Assembly: GCF_002970975.1 (NCBI RefSeq)
Contig: NZ_KZ672984.1
Span: 62,001 to 126,000 of the forward strand
From: Microbacterium halophytorum
Lineage (GTDB): Bacteria > Actinomycetota > Actinomycetes > Actinomycetales > Microbacteriaceae
Length of the DNA: 64,000 nucleotides
Direction: 5' to 3'
Shown: piece by piece, positions 26,694 through 34,899 of the stretch
How the letters are laid out: every line of letters begins with the position of its first letter
How positions within the stretch are numbered: position 1 is the stretch's first letter
Translations under genes and position numbers: made by a program
Notes under the pieces: model-generated
Database searches by the model: none
Told to the model about the DNA's origin: nothing
What the model saw: only the letters and a program-made list of their open reading frames with translations

Positions 26694-27614
26694 CTACTGC
26701 AGGATGCGCTCGAGGTCGTCGAGCACGACCATGCCGCCGTACGGGCCGACGCCCGTGATCCACGAGCCGAAGTCGACCACATGCAGGCTGCCGTACGCGT
26801 CCGCGTTCTCCGTCACCTCGTCCGGGACGGTGCTGGGGTCATCCGGGTCGTTCGAGGTGACGAGCACGAGGTCGGCCGCGGCATCGCGCGCCTGCTCCGG
26901 CGAGATGTCGAGCGAGATGTCCTCCCAGTCGTGCTCGGGCGTCGTGAAGCCCGCGCACTCGAGGGTGCTGCCGGCGAACGACAGCGGCCCGTACAGCGTC
27001 AGGCGCGTGTCGCGCGGGCGCACGAGCTGCGCTGTCTGCCCCGCGGTCGAGTACTCCTCCGCGATCTCATCGCAACGGGCCTGGTAGTCGGCGAGCAGTT
27101 GCTGGGCGCCCTCGGCATCGCCGAGCGCCTCCGCGACGAGGGCGACGTTGTCCTGCCACGGGTCGGCTTGCGTGGCCATGAACACCGTGGGAGCGACGTC
27201 GCTGAGCTGGTCGTACAGCGCGGAATGGCGCGACTCCGTGCCGATGATCAGATCGGGCTCGAGCGCCGCGATCTTCTCGACGCTCGGTTCCGTGATGGTG
27301 CCGACCGTCGCGATGTCCGCGGCGGCGTCGCCGAGGTACTCCGGCACGCCGACCTCCTCGCTCGCAACGGCCGTGCCGACGGGCGTCGTCCCGAGCGCCA
27401 CGGCGGTGTCGAGCTGCACGGGCTCGAGCACGACCACGCGCTCCGGGGACTCCGGCACGGCGGTCTCGCCGCGCGCGTGCTCGACGGTGTGCGTTGCGCC
27501 GTCGGCGGCAGAGGCGTCCGTTTCGTCGGACGAGGTGCAGGCGGTGAACAGGAACGCGCCGGCGGCGAGCGCCGCGACGGCGGCGGCCGCGCGGGGGAAG
27601 GCGGGCTGTGTCAT
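26694..27614 (-). CDS. Iron-siderophore binding lipoprotein
   Basis: The 306-residue protein is the extracellular siderophore receptor. The signal peptide ends in lipobox FTAC. The mature part has the Fhu-type fold with SPERVVVLEPVQLDTAVALG, KIAALEPDLIIG and a long backbone helix region. The ATG at 27614 is chosen because GGAG lies 9 nt upstream and the signal peptide then has normal length; an earlier ATG at 27644 falls inside the predicted iron box. Siderophore type is unknown and no siderophore biosynthesis gene is present. Confidence 0.92.
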   Translation of the reverse strand: MTQPAFPRAAAAVAALAAGAFLFTACTSSDETDASAADGATHTVEHARGETAVPESPERVVVLEPVQLDTAVALGTTPVGTAVASEEVGVPEYLGDAAADIATVGTITEPSVEKIAALEPDLIIGTESRHSALYDQLSDVAPTVFMATQADPWQDNVALVAEALGDAEGAQQLLADYQARCDEIAEEYSTAGQTAQLVRPRDTRLTLYGPLSFAGSTLECAGFTTPEHDWEDISLDISPEQARDAAADLVLVTSNDPDDPSTVPDEVTENADAYGSLHVVDFGSWITGVGPYGGMVVLDDLERILQ

Positions 27615-27641
27615 GGGATCGGTCTCCATCGGGTCGAGAAA

Positions 27642-27660
27642 CAAGGTGAGCCTATCCTCA
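27642..27660 (-). promoter_or_regulatory. DtxR/IdeR-type iron box
   Basis: CAAGGTGAGCCTATCCTCA matches 13 of 19 positions of the DtxR/IdeR consensus TTAGGTTAGGCTAACCTAA, including the central A-G-x-C-T-A. It lies 28 nt before the binding-protein ATG. Iron-loaded IdeR, encoded at 32.2 kb, should repress the uptake operon here. Confidence 0.75.
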
Positions 27661-27678
27661 CTCGACCTGGTGGGCGAA

Positions 27679-28527
27679 TCACGGCGTCACACGCGGACCA
27701 TCGTTCCAATATCCCTGAGTGTGGGCCCGGTCGCTCCCGACTCCCGCGGCGGCGAGCGCATCGCGGATGCCGGCTACTCGACGACTCTCGGTCGCGCACC
27801 AGGCGTAGAAGCCGTCGCCCAGGCGCGCGGCCGCCCCAGCCTCGCGCGCCGCCCACCGGGTGATCGCGCGGGCGAGTGCGGTGCCGCCCGGCTCGCTCGT
27901 GCGGTGCGCGATCCGTACGCGCGACGGGAGCGAGCGCTCCAGCCAACCGGCGTCGCGGACATCTCCCGCTTCGACGATCACCTCGGCGCGCGCGGGGTCG
28001 GGGAGGCTCGCGACGATGCCCCGGATGGCGGGGAACGCGGTCTCGTCGCCGGCGATAAGGAAGCGGTGCGCCGCTCCGGGGCTCCACTGCACGCCGTGGC
28101 GACCAGTCGCGTCGGCCTCGGCCCTCGGCGCCGACACCCAGAGCCTGTCCCCCGGTTGCGAGGCCGCCGCCCAGGCGCTCGCAGGCCCCGCCGCGTCGTG
28201 CAGGTAGAAGTCGATATCGAGCTCGCCCTGCGACGGTCGCGATTCGCCGACGGTGTAGCTGCGCAGCGAGGGGCGCTCAGCGGCGGGCAGCTCACGCCAG
28301 CGGCGCCGCCACTCCGACTCCGGCAGCAGCGGCTCGTCGAGGGGTGCCGGGATCCCGCCGGGCGCGATCAGGACCTTGATCCGCTGGTCGAGGCCGCGCT
28401 CGGTGATGCCGCGCAGCTGCGCCCCCGCCAGGGTCACGCGGACGAACCCGGGCGACACCCGCCGTACGGAGCGCACTCGTGCCCCGAACAGAGCGTTCGG
28501 CGACTCACGGAAGCTGCGCTCCGCCAT
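27679..28527 (-). CDS. Siderophore-interacting protein (FAD-dependent ferric reductase)
   Basis: The 282-residue protein belongs to the ViuB/SIP family, which reduces ferric iron to release it from imported siderophores in the cytosol. The FAD-binding motif RSYTVGE is at residues 89-95, followed by DIDFYLH; the NAD(P)H side shows FLIAGDETAFPAI and FYAWCATESRRVAGIR, and the C-terminus has YWNDG. GGAGGAG lies upstream of ATG 28527. It is directly upstream of the importer operon on the same strand, separated by the iron box. Confidence 0.93.
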   Translation of the reverse strand: MAERSFRESPNALFGARVRSVRRVSPGFVRVTLAGAQLRGITERGLDQRIKVLIAPGGIPAPLDEPLLPESEWRRRWRELPAAERPSLRSYTVGESRPSQGELDIDFYLHDAAGPASAWAAASQPGDRLWVSAPRAEADATGRHGVQWSPGAAHRFLIAGDETAFPAIRGIVASLPDPARAEVIVEAGDVRDAGWLERSLPSRVRIAHRTSEPGGTALARAITRWAAREAGAAARLGDGFYAWCATESRRVAGIRDALAAAGVGSDRAHTQGYWNDGPRVTP

Positions 28528-28544
28528 TGGTTATCACTCCTCCG

Positions 28545-28786
28545 AGTACGGCGAGATTCTTTCGCCCCGCAGGCGATCGAGAACCCGCCCCGCCCCGCAG
28601 GGAGCGGCAGCCGATCTCGCGAGCGGAGCGACCGAGATCACCTGCCGCGACCGAGGACTCCAGAGAATACGGCGAAATTCTATCTCCCCACAGGCGATCG
28701 AGAACCCGCCCCGCCCCGCAGGGAGCGGCAGCCGATCTCGCGAGCGGAGCGACCGAGATCACCTGCCGCGACCGAGGACTCCAGAG
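28545..28786. repeat. Two tandem 121-bp repeats carrying family A cores
   Basis: Units at 28545-28665 and 28666-28786 are nearly identical over 121 bp, and a third partial unit begins at 28787 and merges into the tRNA terminator. Each unit starts with the left half of a terminator-like hairpin (ATTCTTTCGCC in copy 1) and contains a family A structure: GCGGCAG (28604-28610 and 28725-28731) with CTGCCGC, and GATCTCG with CGAGATC. No coding sequence is seen in 28528-28828. Confidence 0.9.
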
Positions 28787-28793
28787 AGTACAA

Positions 28794-28828
28794 CGAGATT
28801 CTTTCGCCCCACAGGCGAAAGAATCTCG
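28794..28828 (-). terminator. tRNA-Arg terminator hairpin
   Basis: CGAGATTCTTTCGCC and GGCGAAAGAATCTCG form a 15-bp perfect stem with a 5-nt loop directly after the 3' end of the tRNA gene. Its left half is also present at the start of each 121-bp repeat. Confidence 0.75.
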
Positions 28829-28901
28829 TGCCCCCGAATGGATTCGAACCATCGACACCCGCTTTAGGAGAGCGGTGCTCTATCCCCTGAGCTACGGGGG
28901 C
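28829..28901 (-). tRNA. tRNA-Arg (anticodon CCU)
   Basis: On the minus strand the 73-nt sequence folds as a standard tRNA: acceptor GCCCCCG with CGGGGGC, D-arm with AGCTCAGGGGATAGAGC, anticodon stem CCGCT/AGCGG with loop CTCCTAA (anticodon CCT, reading AGG), and T-arm with GGTTCGAATCC. The discriminator base is A. CCA is not encoded. Confidence 0.96.
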
Positions 28902-29016
28902 CCGCCGACAGCTTACCGGGGCTTCGCGGGCGTTCCGCACTCGGTCGGCGTGCCGCGTGCCGGCGACCGGCTCCGGATGCCCCGCTGCGGGGCATCCGGA
29001 GCCGGTCGCGGGCCCG

Positions 29017-29514
29017 TCAGGCCGCGAGGGTCAGGTACGGCTCCCAGCGCGGGTCGCTGCGCTCGACGCCCCTGACCGTCCAGCCGCCGCCGCGCGGGGG
29101 CTGAGGGGTGAAGCGCAGCTCCCACCCCATCTCGACCGGCGTGCGGTCGCTCTTGATGTTGTTGCAGCGCAGGCAGCAGGCGACGAGGTTCGTCCAGGTG
29201 TCCTGCCCGCCGCGCGAACGCGGCATCACGTGATCGATGGTCGACGCCGACTTGCCGCAGTATCCGCAGCGGCTCCCGTCGCGGCGCAGCACCCCGCGGC
29301 GCGAGACCGGGGTCCGCCGCGCGTGCGGCACGCGCACGTATCTCGTCAGCAGGATCACGGCTGGGCGGTCGAAGACGTCATTGACGCCCCAGACGGGGTC
29401 GTCTTCGATGCGTTCGATGACGCTCGCCTTGTCGTTCATGACGAGCACGAGGGCCCGCTTGGACGATACGACGGCCAGCGGCTCGTATCCGGCGTTCAGC
29501 ACGAGTGTGCGCAT
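29017..29514 (-). CDS. HNH endonuclease
   Basis: The 165-residue protein has an N-terminal region TLVLNAGYEPLAVVSSKRAL shared by a widespread actinobacterial HNH family and a C-terminal HNH domain. Zinc-binding cysteines (CGYC at 83-86; CCLRC at 113-117) flank the catalytic IDHVMPRSRGG (Asp94-His95), WTNLV (Asn109) and CNN (Asn119). The ATG at 29514 has GAAGGGA upstream and gives the family N-terminus. Biological role of this family is not established. Upstream lies a structured region with a terminator (29603-29632). Confidence 0.9.
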   Translation of the reverse strand: MRTLVLNAGYEPLAVVSSKRALVLVMNDKASVIERIEDDPVWGVNDVFDRPAVILLTRYVRVPHARRTPVSRRGVLRRDGSRCGYCGKSASTIDHVMPRSRGGQDTWTNLVACCLRCNNIKSDRTPVEMGWELRFTPQPPRGGGWTVRGVERSDPRWEPYLTLAA

Positions 29515-29602
29515 GAGGTATCCCTTCGGCGGGTCCCGGACGGCTTCCGGGCTCTCGAACCAGCGCTGCGTCGACCGACGGGGAGGCGTGCGGGCATGAA
29601 AA

Positions 29603-29670
29603 AAGGGCACTGTCCCGTTGGACAGCGCCCTTCGCGCGCGGCAGTGCCGCGCATCGTGTGCACACGATGC
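29603..29670 (-). promoter_or_regulatory. Three-hairpin structured region upstream of the HNH gene; attenuator or small RNA end
   Basis: On the minus strand come first the perfect 20-nt palindrome at 29651-29670, then a GCGCGGC/GCCGCGC hairpin (29635-29651), then AAGGGC-type stem (29603-29632, one A/C mismatch) followed by six T. This is a complete intrinsic terminator placed about 90 nt before the HNH start. No gene on this strand needs it, since the M23 gene has its own terminator. It may end a short RNA starting near 29756, or attenuate HNH expression. Confidence 0.55.
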
Positions 29671-29811
29671 CGTAAGACGTAGCGACCCAGAGCATCCGTG
29701 GTGCGGATGCGAGGTATTCGGCTCACGACATCTCCTCTCCGTCGACTCGGCAACGAGCTAAGGGTAACCCACGCGACACGCCCGGGCGGCGACACGCAGG
29801 TGAACGGCGTG

Positions 29812-29859
29812 CGAAGAACGGCGCCGCCTCCCCGTACAGGGAGGCGGCGCCGTTCTTCG
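29812..29859 (-). terminator. Terminator of the first M23 peptidase gene
   Basis: A 21-bp perfect stem (CGAAGAACGGCGCCGCCTCCC and complement, read here in two halves) with a 6-nt loop lies 12 nt beyond the peptidase stop. Confidence 0.88.
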
Positions 29860-29871
29860 GTGACGCTGCGA

Positions 29872-30795
29872 TCAGCCGATCGGCAGGTACGAACGAGGGT
29901 CGTAGGCCGTGCCGTTGATCCAGACCTCGACGTGGAGGTGATTGACGTCGCTGAACCCGGTCGAGCCGACGTAGCCGATGACGTCGCCCTTCTGCACGGC
30001 CTGGCCGGCCGAGACGGCGACGGCCGACATGTGGCCGTTCTTGATCGTGGTCTGGCTGCCGTCGACGGTGCCGCTGAGCTGGACCAGGTTGCCGTAGCCG
30101 CCCGACCAGCCGGCACTGTCCACCGTGCCGTCGATCGCCGCGACGATCGGCGTACCCGAGGGAGCCATCATGTCCTGGCCCATGTGGATCGTGCCGCTGT
30201 TGGGGCGGTACACGCCGAAGCCGTGCACGCCCGGCGTTCCGAGGCTGTAGCTGCTGGATCCGAGCGGGTTCGCGAAGCCGCCCGAGACGACGGGCTCCTC
30301 GGCGGAGATGTTCGCCGGCTTGTAGCCCGAGCTCGACGCGGCGGCGGCAGCGGCCTCGGCCTCCTTCGCCCGCTTGGCCGCGGCCTCCTTCGCCTTCTCC
30401 TTCTCGATCTCCTTGGGCGTCGTCGCCGAGTACTTCGCGACCTCGAGGTCGGCGGCCTTCACGTCGTCGCCGACGGAGAGCGACTGCGCATTCTCCTCCG
30501 CGAGCTGGTGCGCCGAGGGCGAGGCCGTCTCGTCGACGGACGTCGTCGTCACCGCGTAGGCGGGGATCGCGACGCCGGCCAGGAGTGCGACGACGGCACC
30601 GACGGTCGCCAGGGAGCGAACCGGGCGTGCGTGCGGGTGCGCCTTCTTGTCGGCCTTGTCGGCGCGGCGGGCGCCAGCGGCGAACTCCCGCTCGGCGCGG
30701 CGCAGCTCGCGCCGGGTGATGGGGGCGGTACCGCTGCTCTTGGGGGCTGTGTCCGCGGCTTCGGGTGTGCGCGCGGTCGAGTCCGTGTGGGTCAA
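29872..30795 (-). CDS. M23-family (LytM) cell-wall peptidase, paralogue 1
   Basis: The 307-residue protein should cleave peptidoglycan cross-bridges outside the cell. The N-terminus is polar and basic (RRELRRAEREFAAGARR), then a transmembrane signal anchor (LATVGAVVALLAGVAIPAYA), an Ala/Lys-rich coiled coil (EIEKEKAKEAAAKRAKEAE), and a C-terminal LytM domain with the zinc motif HMGQD and NHLHVEVWING. The TTG at 30795 is the start: GGAGG lies 7-8 nt upstream and its paralogue uses an identical arrangement. The first upstream ATG in frame is only nine codons earlier but lies inside the leader structure. Confidence 0.9.
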   Translation of the reverse strand: MTHTDSTARTPEAADTAPKSSGTAPITRRELRRAEREFAAGARRADKADKKAHPHARPVRSLATVGAVVALLAGVAIPAYAVTTTSVDETASPSAHQLAEENAQSLSVGDDVKAADLEVAKYSATTPKEIEKEKAKEAAAKRAKEAEAAAAAASSSGYKPANISAEEPVVSGGFANPLGSSSYSLGTPGVHGFGVYRPNSGTIHMGQDMMAPSGTPIVAAIDGTVDSAGWSGGYGNLVQLSGTVDGSQTTIKNGHMSAVAVSAGQAVQKGDVIGYVGSTGFSDVNHLHVEVWINGTAYDPRSYLPIG

Positions 30796-30933
30796 AAGGT
30801 TTCCTCCGTCGCCTCTCACCCAGGAAGTGCCGGCTCGTCAACACTGTTTCGGGGGCAGTGTGTCCTGCGGGAAGGACGAGCCGGTGAGGCGCTTGCCCGC
30901 GGGAACCGCCGGATGGATCTTCATCCGGCGGTG
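30796..30933 (-). promoter_or_regulatory. Structured 5' leader of M23 paralogue 1, candidate cis-regulatory RNA
   Basis: The predicted 138-nt leader contains a 5' hairpin (CCGCCGGATG with CATCCGGCGG), an enclosing stem CGCCTC/GAGGCG (30810-30815 with 30886-30891), a 9-bp stem CGGCTCGTC/GACGAGCCG (30831-30839 with 30875-30883) and an inner hairpin ACACTG/CAGTGT (30841-30846 with 30856-30861). The same elements occur in the leader of the second M23 gene. It ends at GGAGG before the TTG start. Confidence 0.65.
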
Positions 30934-30939
30934 AACTCA

Positions 30940-30968
30940 ACCATACGGGAAGATAACGAAAATGTCAC
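30940..30968 (-). promoter_or_regulatory. Promoter of M23 paralogue 1
   Basis: On the minus strand GTGACA (-35, 30968-30963), a 17-nt spacer, then TATGGT (-10, 30945-30940). The spacer is almost identical to that of the second M23 promoter (CGTTATCTTC shared), suggesting a bound regulator. Confidence 0.7.
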
Positions 30969-31048
30969 AACCGGGTCACGGATTCTCATCTTCCGTCGAT
31001 ACGACGGCCAGACTCCACCCAGAGTCGCACCGGAGCAGACGCGGGAAT

Positions 31049-31075
31049 GGGGCCGCGCGGCGAGCCGCGGGCCCC
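31049..31075 (-). terminator. Probable terminator of the second M23 peptidase gene
   Basis: GGGGCC pairs with GGCCCC, with further internal pairing, 14 nt beyond the stop of the gene ending at 31089. No T tract follows. Confidence 0.5.
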
Positions 31076-31088
31076 GCTCCCGGCCGAG

Positions 31089-31985
31089 TCAGAGGCCCAG
31101 GTACGGGACCGGGTCGGTGATCGCGCCGTTGATGCGGAGCTCGATGTGCAGGTGCGACCCGAACGAATGGCCGGTGTTGCCGACCTGGCCGATCTGCTGG
31201 CCGGCCGTGACGGTCTGTCCGACCTGGACTGCGCGCGATCCGTACGTCATGTGGCCGTAGAGCGTCGTGGTGCCGTCGAGGTGGTCGATCGCGACCGTGA
31301 CGCCCCAGCCGCCCAGACTCTCGGTCGAGGTCACGACCTTGCCGGGCTTGACGGCGTAGATCGGCGTCCCGGAGCTCGCGGACAGGTCTGCACCCTCGTG
31401 ACCGCTGCTCACAGTCCGCTCGATGCGGTACGAGCCGCGCGGGAGCGGATTGGCGACGCCGTCGATCGGCTCGATCGAGGACGTCGCAACGGAGGTCGAC
31501 GCGGAAGACTCCGACGTGCTCGCGGCCGTGGCAGCGGCGGCCTTCTCTGCGGCGGCCGCCTCCTTGGCGCGTTTCTCGGCCGCTTCCGCGGCCTTCTCCT
31601 TCGCGATCTCGTCCGGCGTCGTCGCCGAGTACTTCGCGACCGAGAGCTCGCCGACCTTCACATCGTCGCCGACGGCGAGGCTCTGCGCGTTCTGCTCGGC
31701 GATGTCCTGGGCCGACGGGGCGTCGGCGGTCGGCTGCGAGTCGGCGCTGCTGGCCGCGTACGCGGGGATCGCGACGCCGGCGATCAGCGCGAGAACGGCA
31801 CCCACCGTCGCGACGGAGCGCACGGGGCGCGCCTGATGCCGCTTCTTCTCGGAGCGGCGCGCGTCGGCCCGGAACTCGCGCTCGGCACGGCGCATGTCGC
31901 GCCTGCTGATCACGACGGGACCGTTCTCGGGGGTCGACTGCTCCGCAGCCTCGGGGGCGCCTGCGGACGAATCGTTGTGGGCCAA
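31089..31985 (-). CDS. M23-family (LytM) cell-wall peptidase, paralogue 2
   Basis: The 298-residue protein parallels the neighbouring M23 gene: basic N-terminus (RRDMRRAEREFRADARR), signal anchor (VATVGAVLALIAGVAIPAYA), a shared VGELSVAKYSATTPDEIAKEK segment, Ala-rich coiled coil and LytM domain with HEGAD, LYGHMTYGS and SHLHIELRING. Zinc ligands are complete. The TTG at 31985 with GGAGG upstream is chosen by analogy with its paralogue; longer readings start inside the conserved leader. It most likely arose by tandem duplication including promoter and leader. Confidence 0.9.
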   Translation of the reverse strand: MAHNDSSAGAPEAAEQSTPENGPVVISRRDMRRAEREFRADARRSEKKRHQARPVRSVATVGAVLALIAGVAIPAYAASSADSQPTADAPSAQDIAEQNAQSLAVGDDVKVGELSVAKYSATTPDEIAKEKAAEAAEKRAKEAAAAEKAAAATAASTSESSASTSVATSSIEPIDGVANPLPRGSYRIERTVSSGHEGADLSASSGTPIYAVKPGKVVTSTESLGGWGVTVAIDHLDGTTTLYGHMTYGSRAVQVGQTVTAGQQIGQVGNTGHSFGSHLHIELRINGAITDPVPYLGL

Positions 31986-32118
31986 GAGCTGTCCTCCGCC
32001 GCCTCTCGCACTCGGGTGTGCGGCTCGTCGGCACTGGTCGGGGTCAGTGCGACCCGCGGGAGGGACGAGCCGAAGAGGCGCTGACCCGCGGGTACCGCCC
32101 GATGATGCGCCGGGCGAC
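31986..32118 (-). promoter_or_regulatory. Structured 5' leader of M23 paralogue 2, candidate cis-regulatory RNA
   Basis: The equivalent stems are CGCCTCT/AGAGGCG (32000-32006 with 32074-32080), GGCTCGTC/GACGAGCC (32022-32029 with 32064-32071), GCACTG/CAGTGC (32031-32036 with 32045-32050) and a 5' hairpin GCCCG/CGGGC (32097-32101 with 32111-32115). Compared with paralogue 1, the outermost pair of the inner hairpin is G-C instead of A-U, a compensatory change. ACCCGCGGG occurs twice and could form a pseudoknot or alternative pairing. Confidence 0.65.
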
Positions 32119-32124
32119 GGGTCT

Positions 32125-32153
32125 ACCGTACGCGAAGATAACGGAAATGTCAC
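32125..32153 (-). promoter_or_regulatory. Promoter of M23 paralogue 2
   Basis: On the minus strand GTGACA (32153-32148), a 17-nt spacer and TACGGT (32130-32125), matching the promoter of paralogue 1 in sequence and spacing. Confidence 0.7.
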
Positions 32154-32191
32154 GGACCGAATCTGAGCGTCGCCCGATGCGGCGCTCGGCG

Positions 32192-32890
32192 TCAGCGCTG
32201 GTCGACGAGGAAGACGTGCGAAGCGATCTCCACGGGGAGCTCCAGGGCCTCGTCCTGGCCGTCCATCTCGACGAGCACGTAGCCCTCGCTGTAGCGGAAC
32301 GAGCCGGCGCCACCGGGCACGACGCCCGCACCGCGCAGCTGCTCGAGGAGCTCGGGGTCGACCTGCGCCGGCTCCGCGAGCCTGCGCACCGTGCCCGTGA
32401 GCCCGTCACCGGCGGCGTCGAGAGCCTTCACGAGACCCACGACACCCTCATCGAACTCGCCGCCGGCGTCGCCGCCGATCGCGTCGAGGCCGGGGATCGG
32501 GTTGCCGTAGGGCGACTCGGAGGGGTGGCCGAGGAGCTCGACGAGGCGGCGCTCGACCTGCTCGCTCATCACGTGCTCCCATCGGCACGCCTCTTCGTGC
32601 ACGAAGGCCCAGTCGAGACCGATCACGTCGGACAGCAGGCGCTCGGCGAGGCGGTGCTTGCGCATCACGTCGACGGCCTTGCGGCGGCCCTCGTCGCTGA
32701 GCTCGAGGCGGCGGTCCTCGCCGACGTGCACGAGGCCGTCGCGCTCCATGCGACCGACCGTCTGCGAGACCGTCGGCCCCGAGTGGCCGAGGCGCTCCGA
32801 GATGCGCGCGCGGAGGGGAACGATGTTCTCCTCTTCCAGCTCCAGAATGGTGCGCAGGTACATCTCGGTGGTGTCGATCAGATCGGTCAT
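32192..32890 (-). CDS. ideR: Iron-dependent transcriptional repressor of the DtxR/IdeR family
   Basis: The 232-residue regulator keeps the DtxR residue numbering exactly: Met10, His79, Glu83, His98, Cys102, Glu105 and His106 are all present (HEEACRWEHVMSE). Cys102 indicates an iron-type rather than MntR-type manganese sensor. The N-terminal winged helix contains SGPTVSQTVGRMERDGL; the C-terminal SH3-like domain ends the protein. The ATG at 32890 has GGAGG 5 nt upstream. A matching iron box lies at 27.6 kb in front of the siderophore importer, so its target is in the same window. Confidence 0.95.
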   Translation of the reverse strand: MTDLIDTTEMYLRTILELEEENIVPLRARISERLGHSGPTVSQTVGRMERDGLVHVGEDRRLELSDEGRRKAVDVMRKHRLAERLLSDVIGLDWAFVHEEACRWEHVMSEQVERRLVELLGHPSESPYGNPIPGLDAIGGDAGGEFDEGVVGLVKALDAAGDGLTGTVRRLAEPAQVDPELLEQLRGAGVVPGGAGSFRYSEGYVLVEMDGQDEALELPVEIASHVFLVDQR

Positions 32891-32999
32891 CAAGGCCTCC
32901 GTAACAGCAACTGAGGCAAGCCTACCCCGGCGGTCCTGGCGCGGCGCGGCGGCCGTCGAGCCGGATGTGGTCGGGCGCCCCGCGCGGCCCTACGATTGA

Positions 33000-34115
<1,116 letters not shown>

Positions 34116-34129
34116 CCGCCCGCGCACTG

Positions 34130-34175
34130 ACGGAAACGGCGGCCGCTCCCCTCGGGGAGCGGCCGCCGTTTCCGT
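34130..34175. terminator. Bidirectional terminator between serC and the DUF3027 gene
   Basis: A 21-bp perfect stem (34130-34150 with 34155-34175) with loop CTCG lies between convergent genes; TTC follows on the plus strand. Confidence 0.88.
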
Positions 34176-34185
34176 TCGTCCTGCG

Positions 34186-34899
34186 TCAGTCGTCGTCCTC
34201 CGGCGCCTCATCCGCGTCGTCGTCCGATCCGTCGACGTCCGCTCCGGCGCCCGCGTCGAGCTCGTCGATGTCGACACCGTCGACGTCTCCCGCGTGCAGG
34301 ATCGGCGAGCCGTCGCTCGAGTAAGGGTCGGCCTCGTCGTCCGGCCCGCCCTCGTACGCGTCGAACTCGTCGAAGCTGATGTCGTCGCCGGCGTCCTCCG
34401 CGTCGCCGGCTTCGCCCTCGTCGCCGCCTTCTGCGGCGCGCGCCGCCTTCTCGGCTGCCTCCGCCTCGGCCTGGGCGCGCTGCTGCTCCTGGTATTCCTT
34501 GAGGCGCACCGACCACGGCACCCACTCGGGCGCCAGCAGCGCATCGTCGCCGGGGAGCAACTCGGCCTCGAGCACGGTCGGCTCTGCACCCTCGACGACG
34601 GCGAGCGACACCGTCCAGAACCAACCGGGGTAGCCGAGCAAGCGGTTGGCGAACAGGAGCGAGACGACGCCGTCGCGCTCGACTCGGTGGCCGGCCGGCT
34701 CGCCGATCGTGGTCTCCGGCGTGATCTCGCGCAGCGCCGCGAGCGCGAGGTCGTGCGCCTCGATCAGCCGCGCGTCGGGCTCGACCGGCTCGGCCGGGCC
34801 AGCGGGCACCGCATCCGGCGCCGTCGTCGGCTCACCGGTCGCGTCGATCGCCTCGGTCTCTTCGGTCGCGTCGCGATAGTCGTCCGTCGGCTCAGGCAT
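34186..34899 (-). CDS. DUF3027-family protein
   Basis: The 237-residue protein has the actinobacterial DUF3027 core (about 45-135): ALAALREITPETTIGEP, LLFANRLLGYPGWFWTVSLA and LLAPEWVPWSVRLKEYQEQQ. It is flanked by acidic, disordered tails; the last about 60 residues are mostly Asp, Glu, Ala and Gly. It overlaps the cold-shock gene by 8 nt, a pairing seen in other actinobacteria, hinting at a role around RNA or transcription. No catalytic motif is visible. Confidence 0.88.
   Translation of the reverse strand: MPEPTDDYRDATEETEAIDATGEPTTAPDAVPAGPAEPVEPDARLIEAHDLALAALREITPETTIGEPAGHRVERDGVVSLLFANRLLGYPGWFWTVSLAVVEGAEPTVLEAELLPGDDALLAPEWVPWSVRLKEYQEQQRAQAEAEAAEKAARAAEGGDEGEAGDAEDAGDDISFDEFDAYEGGPDDEADPYSSDGSPILHAGDVDGVDIDELDAGAGADVDGSDDDADEAPEDDD

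Noticed and set aside
28545..28830. CRISPR-like array
   Set aside because: Only two full 121-bp units without distinct spacers, no cas genes, and a clear relation to terminator hairpins.
28794..28901. Integrase attachment site at tRNA-Arg
   Set aside because: No integrase gene and no second copy of the tRNA 3' end was found nearby; the adjacent repeats derive from the terminator, not from the tRNA.
29496..29727. Small minus-strand ORF overlapping the HNH start
   Set aside because: A GTG with GGAGAGGAG upstream opens it, but codons lack the genome's third-position bias and it runs through the terminator hairpin; more likely noncoding.
30796..32118. c-di-AMP (ydaO-type) riboswitch upstream of the M23 genes
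   Set aside because: Gene context fits, but the conserved ydaO core segments I know are not recognisable, so I report an unclassified structured leader and leave the decision to a covariance search.
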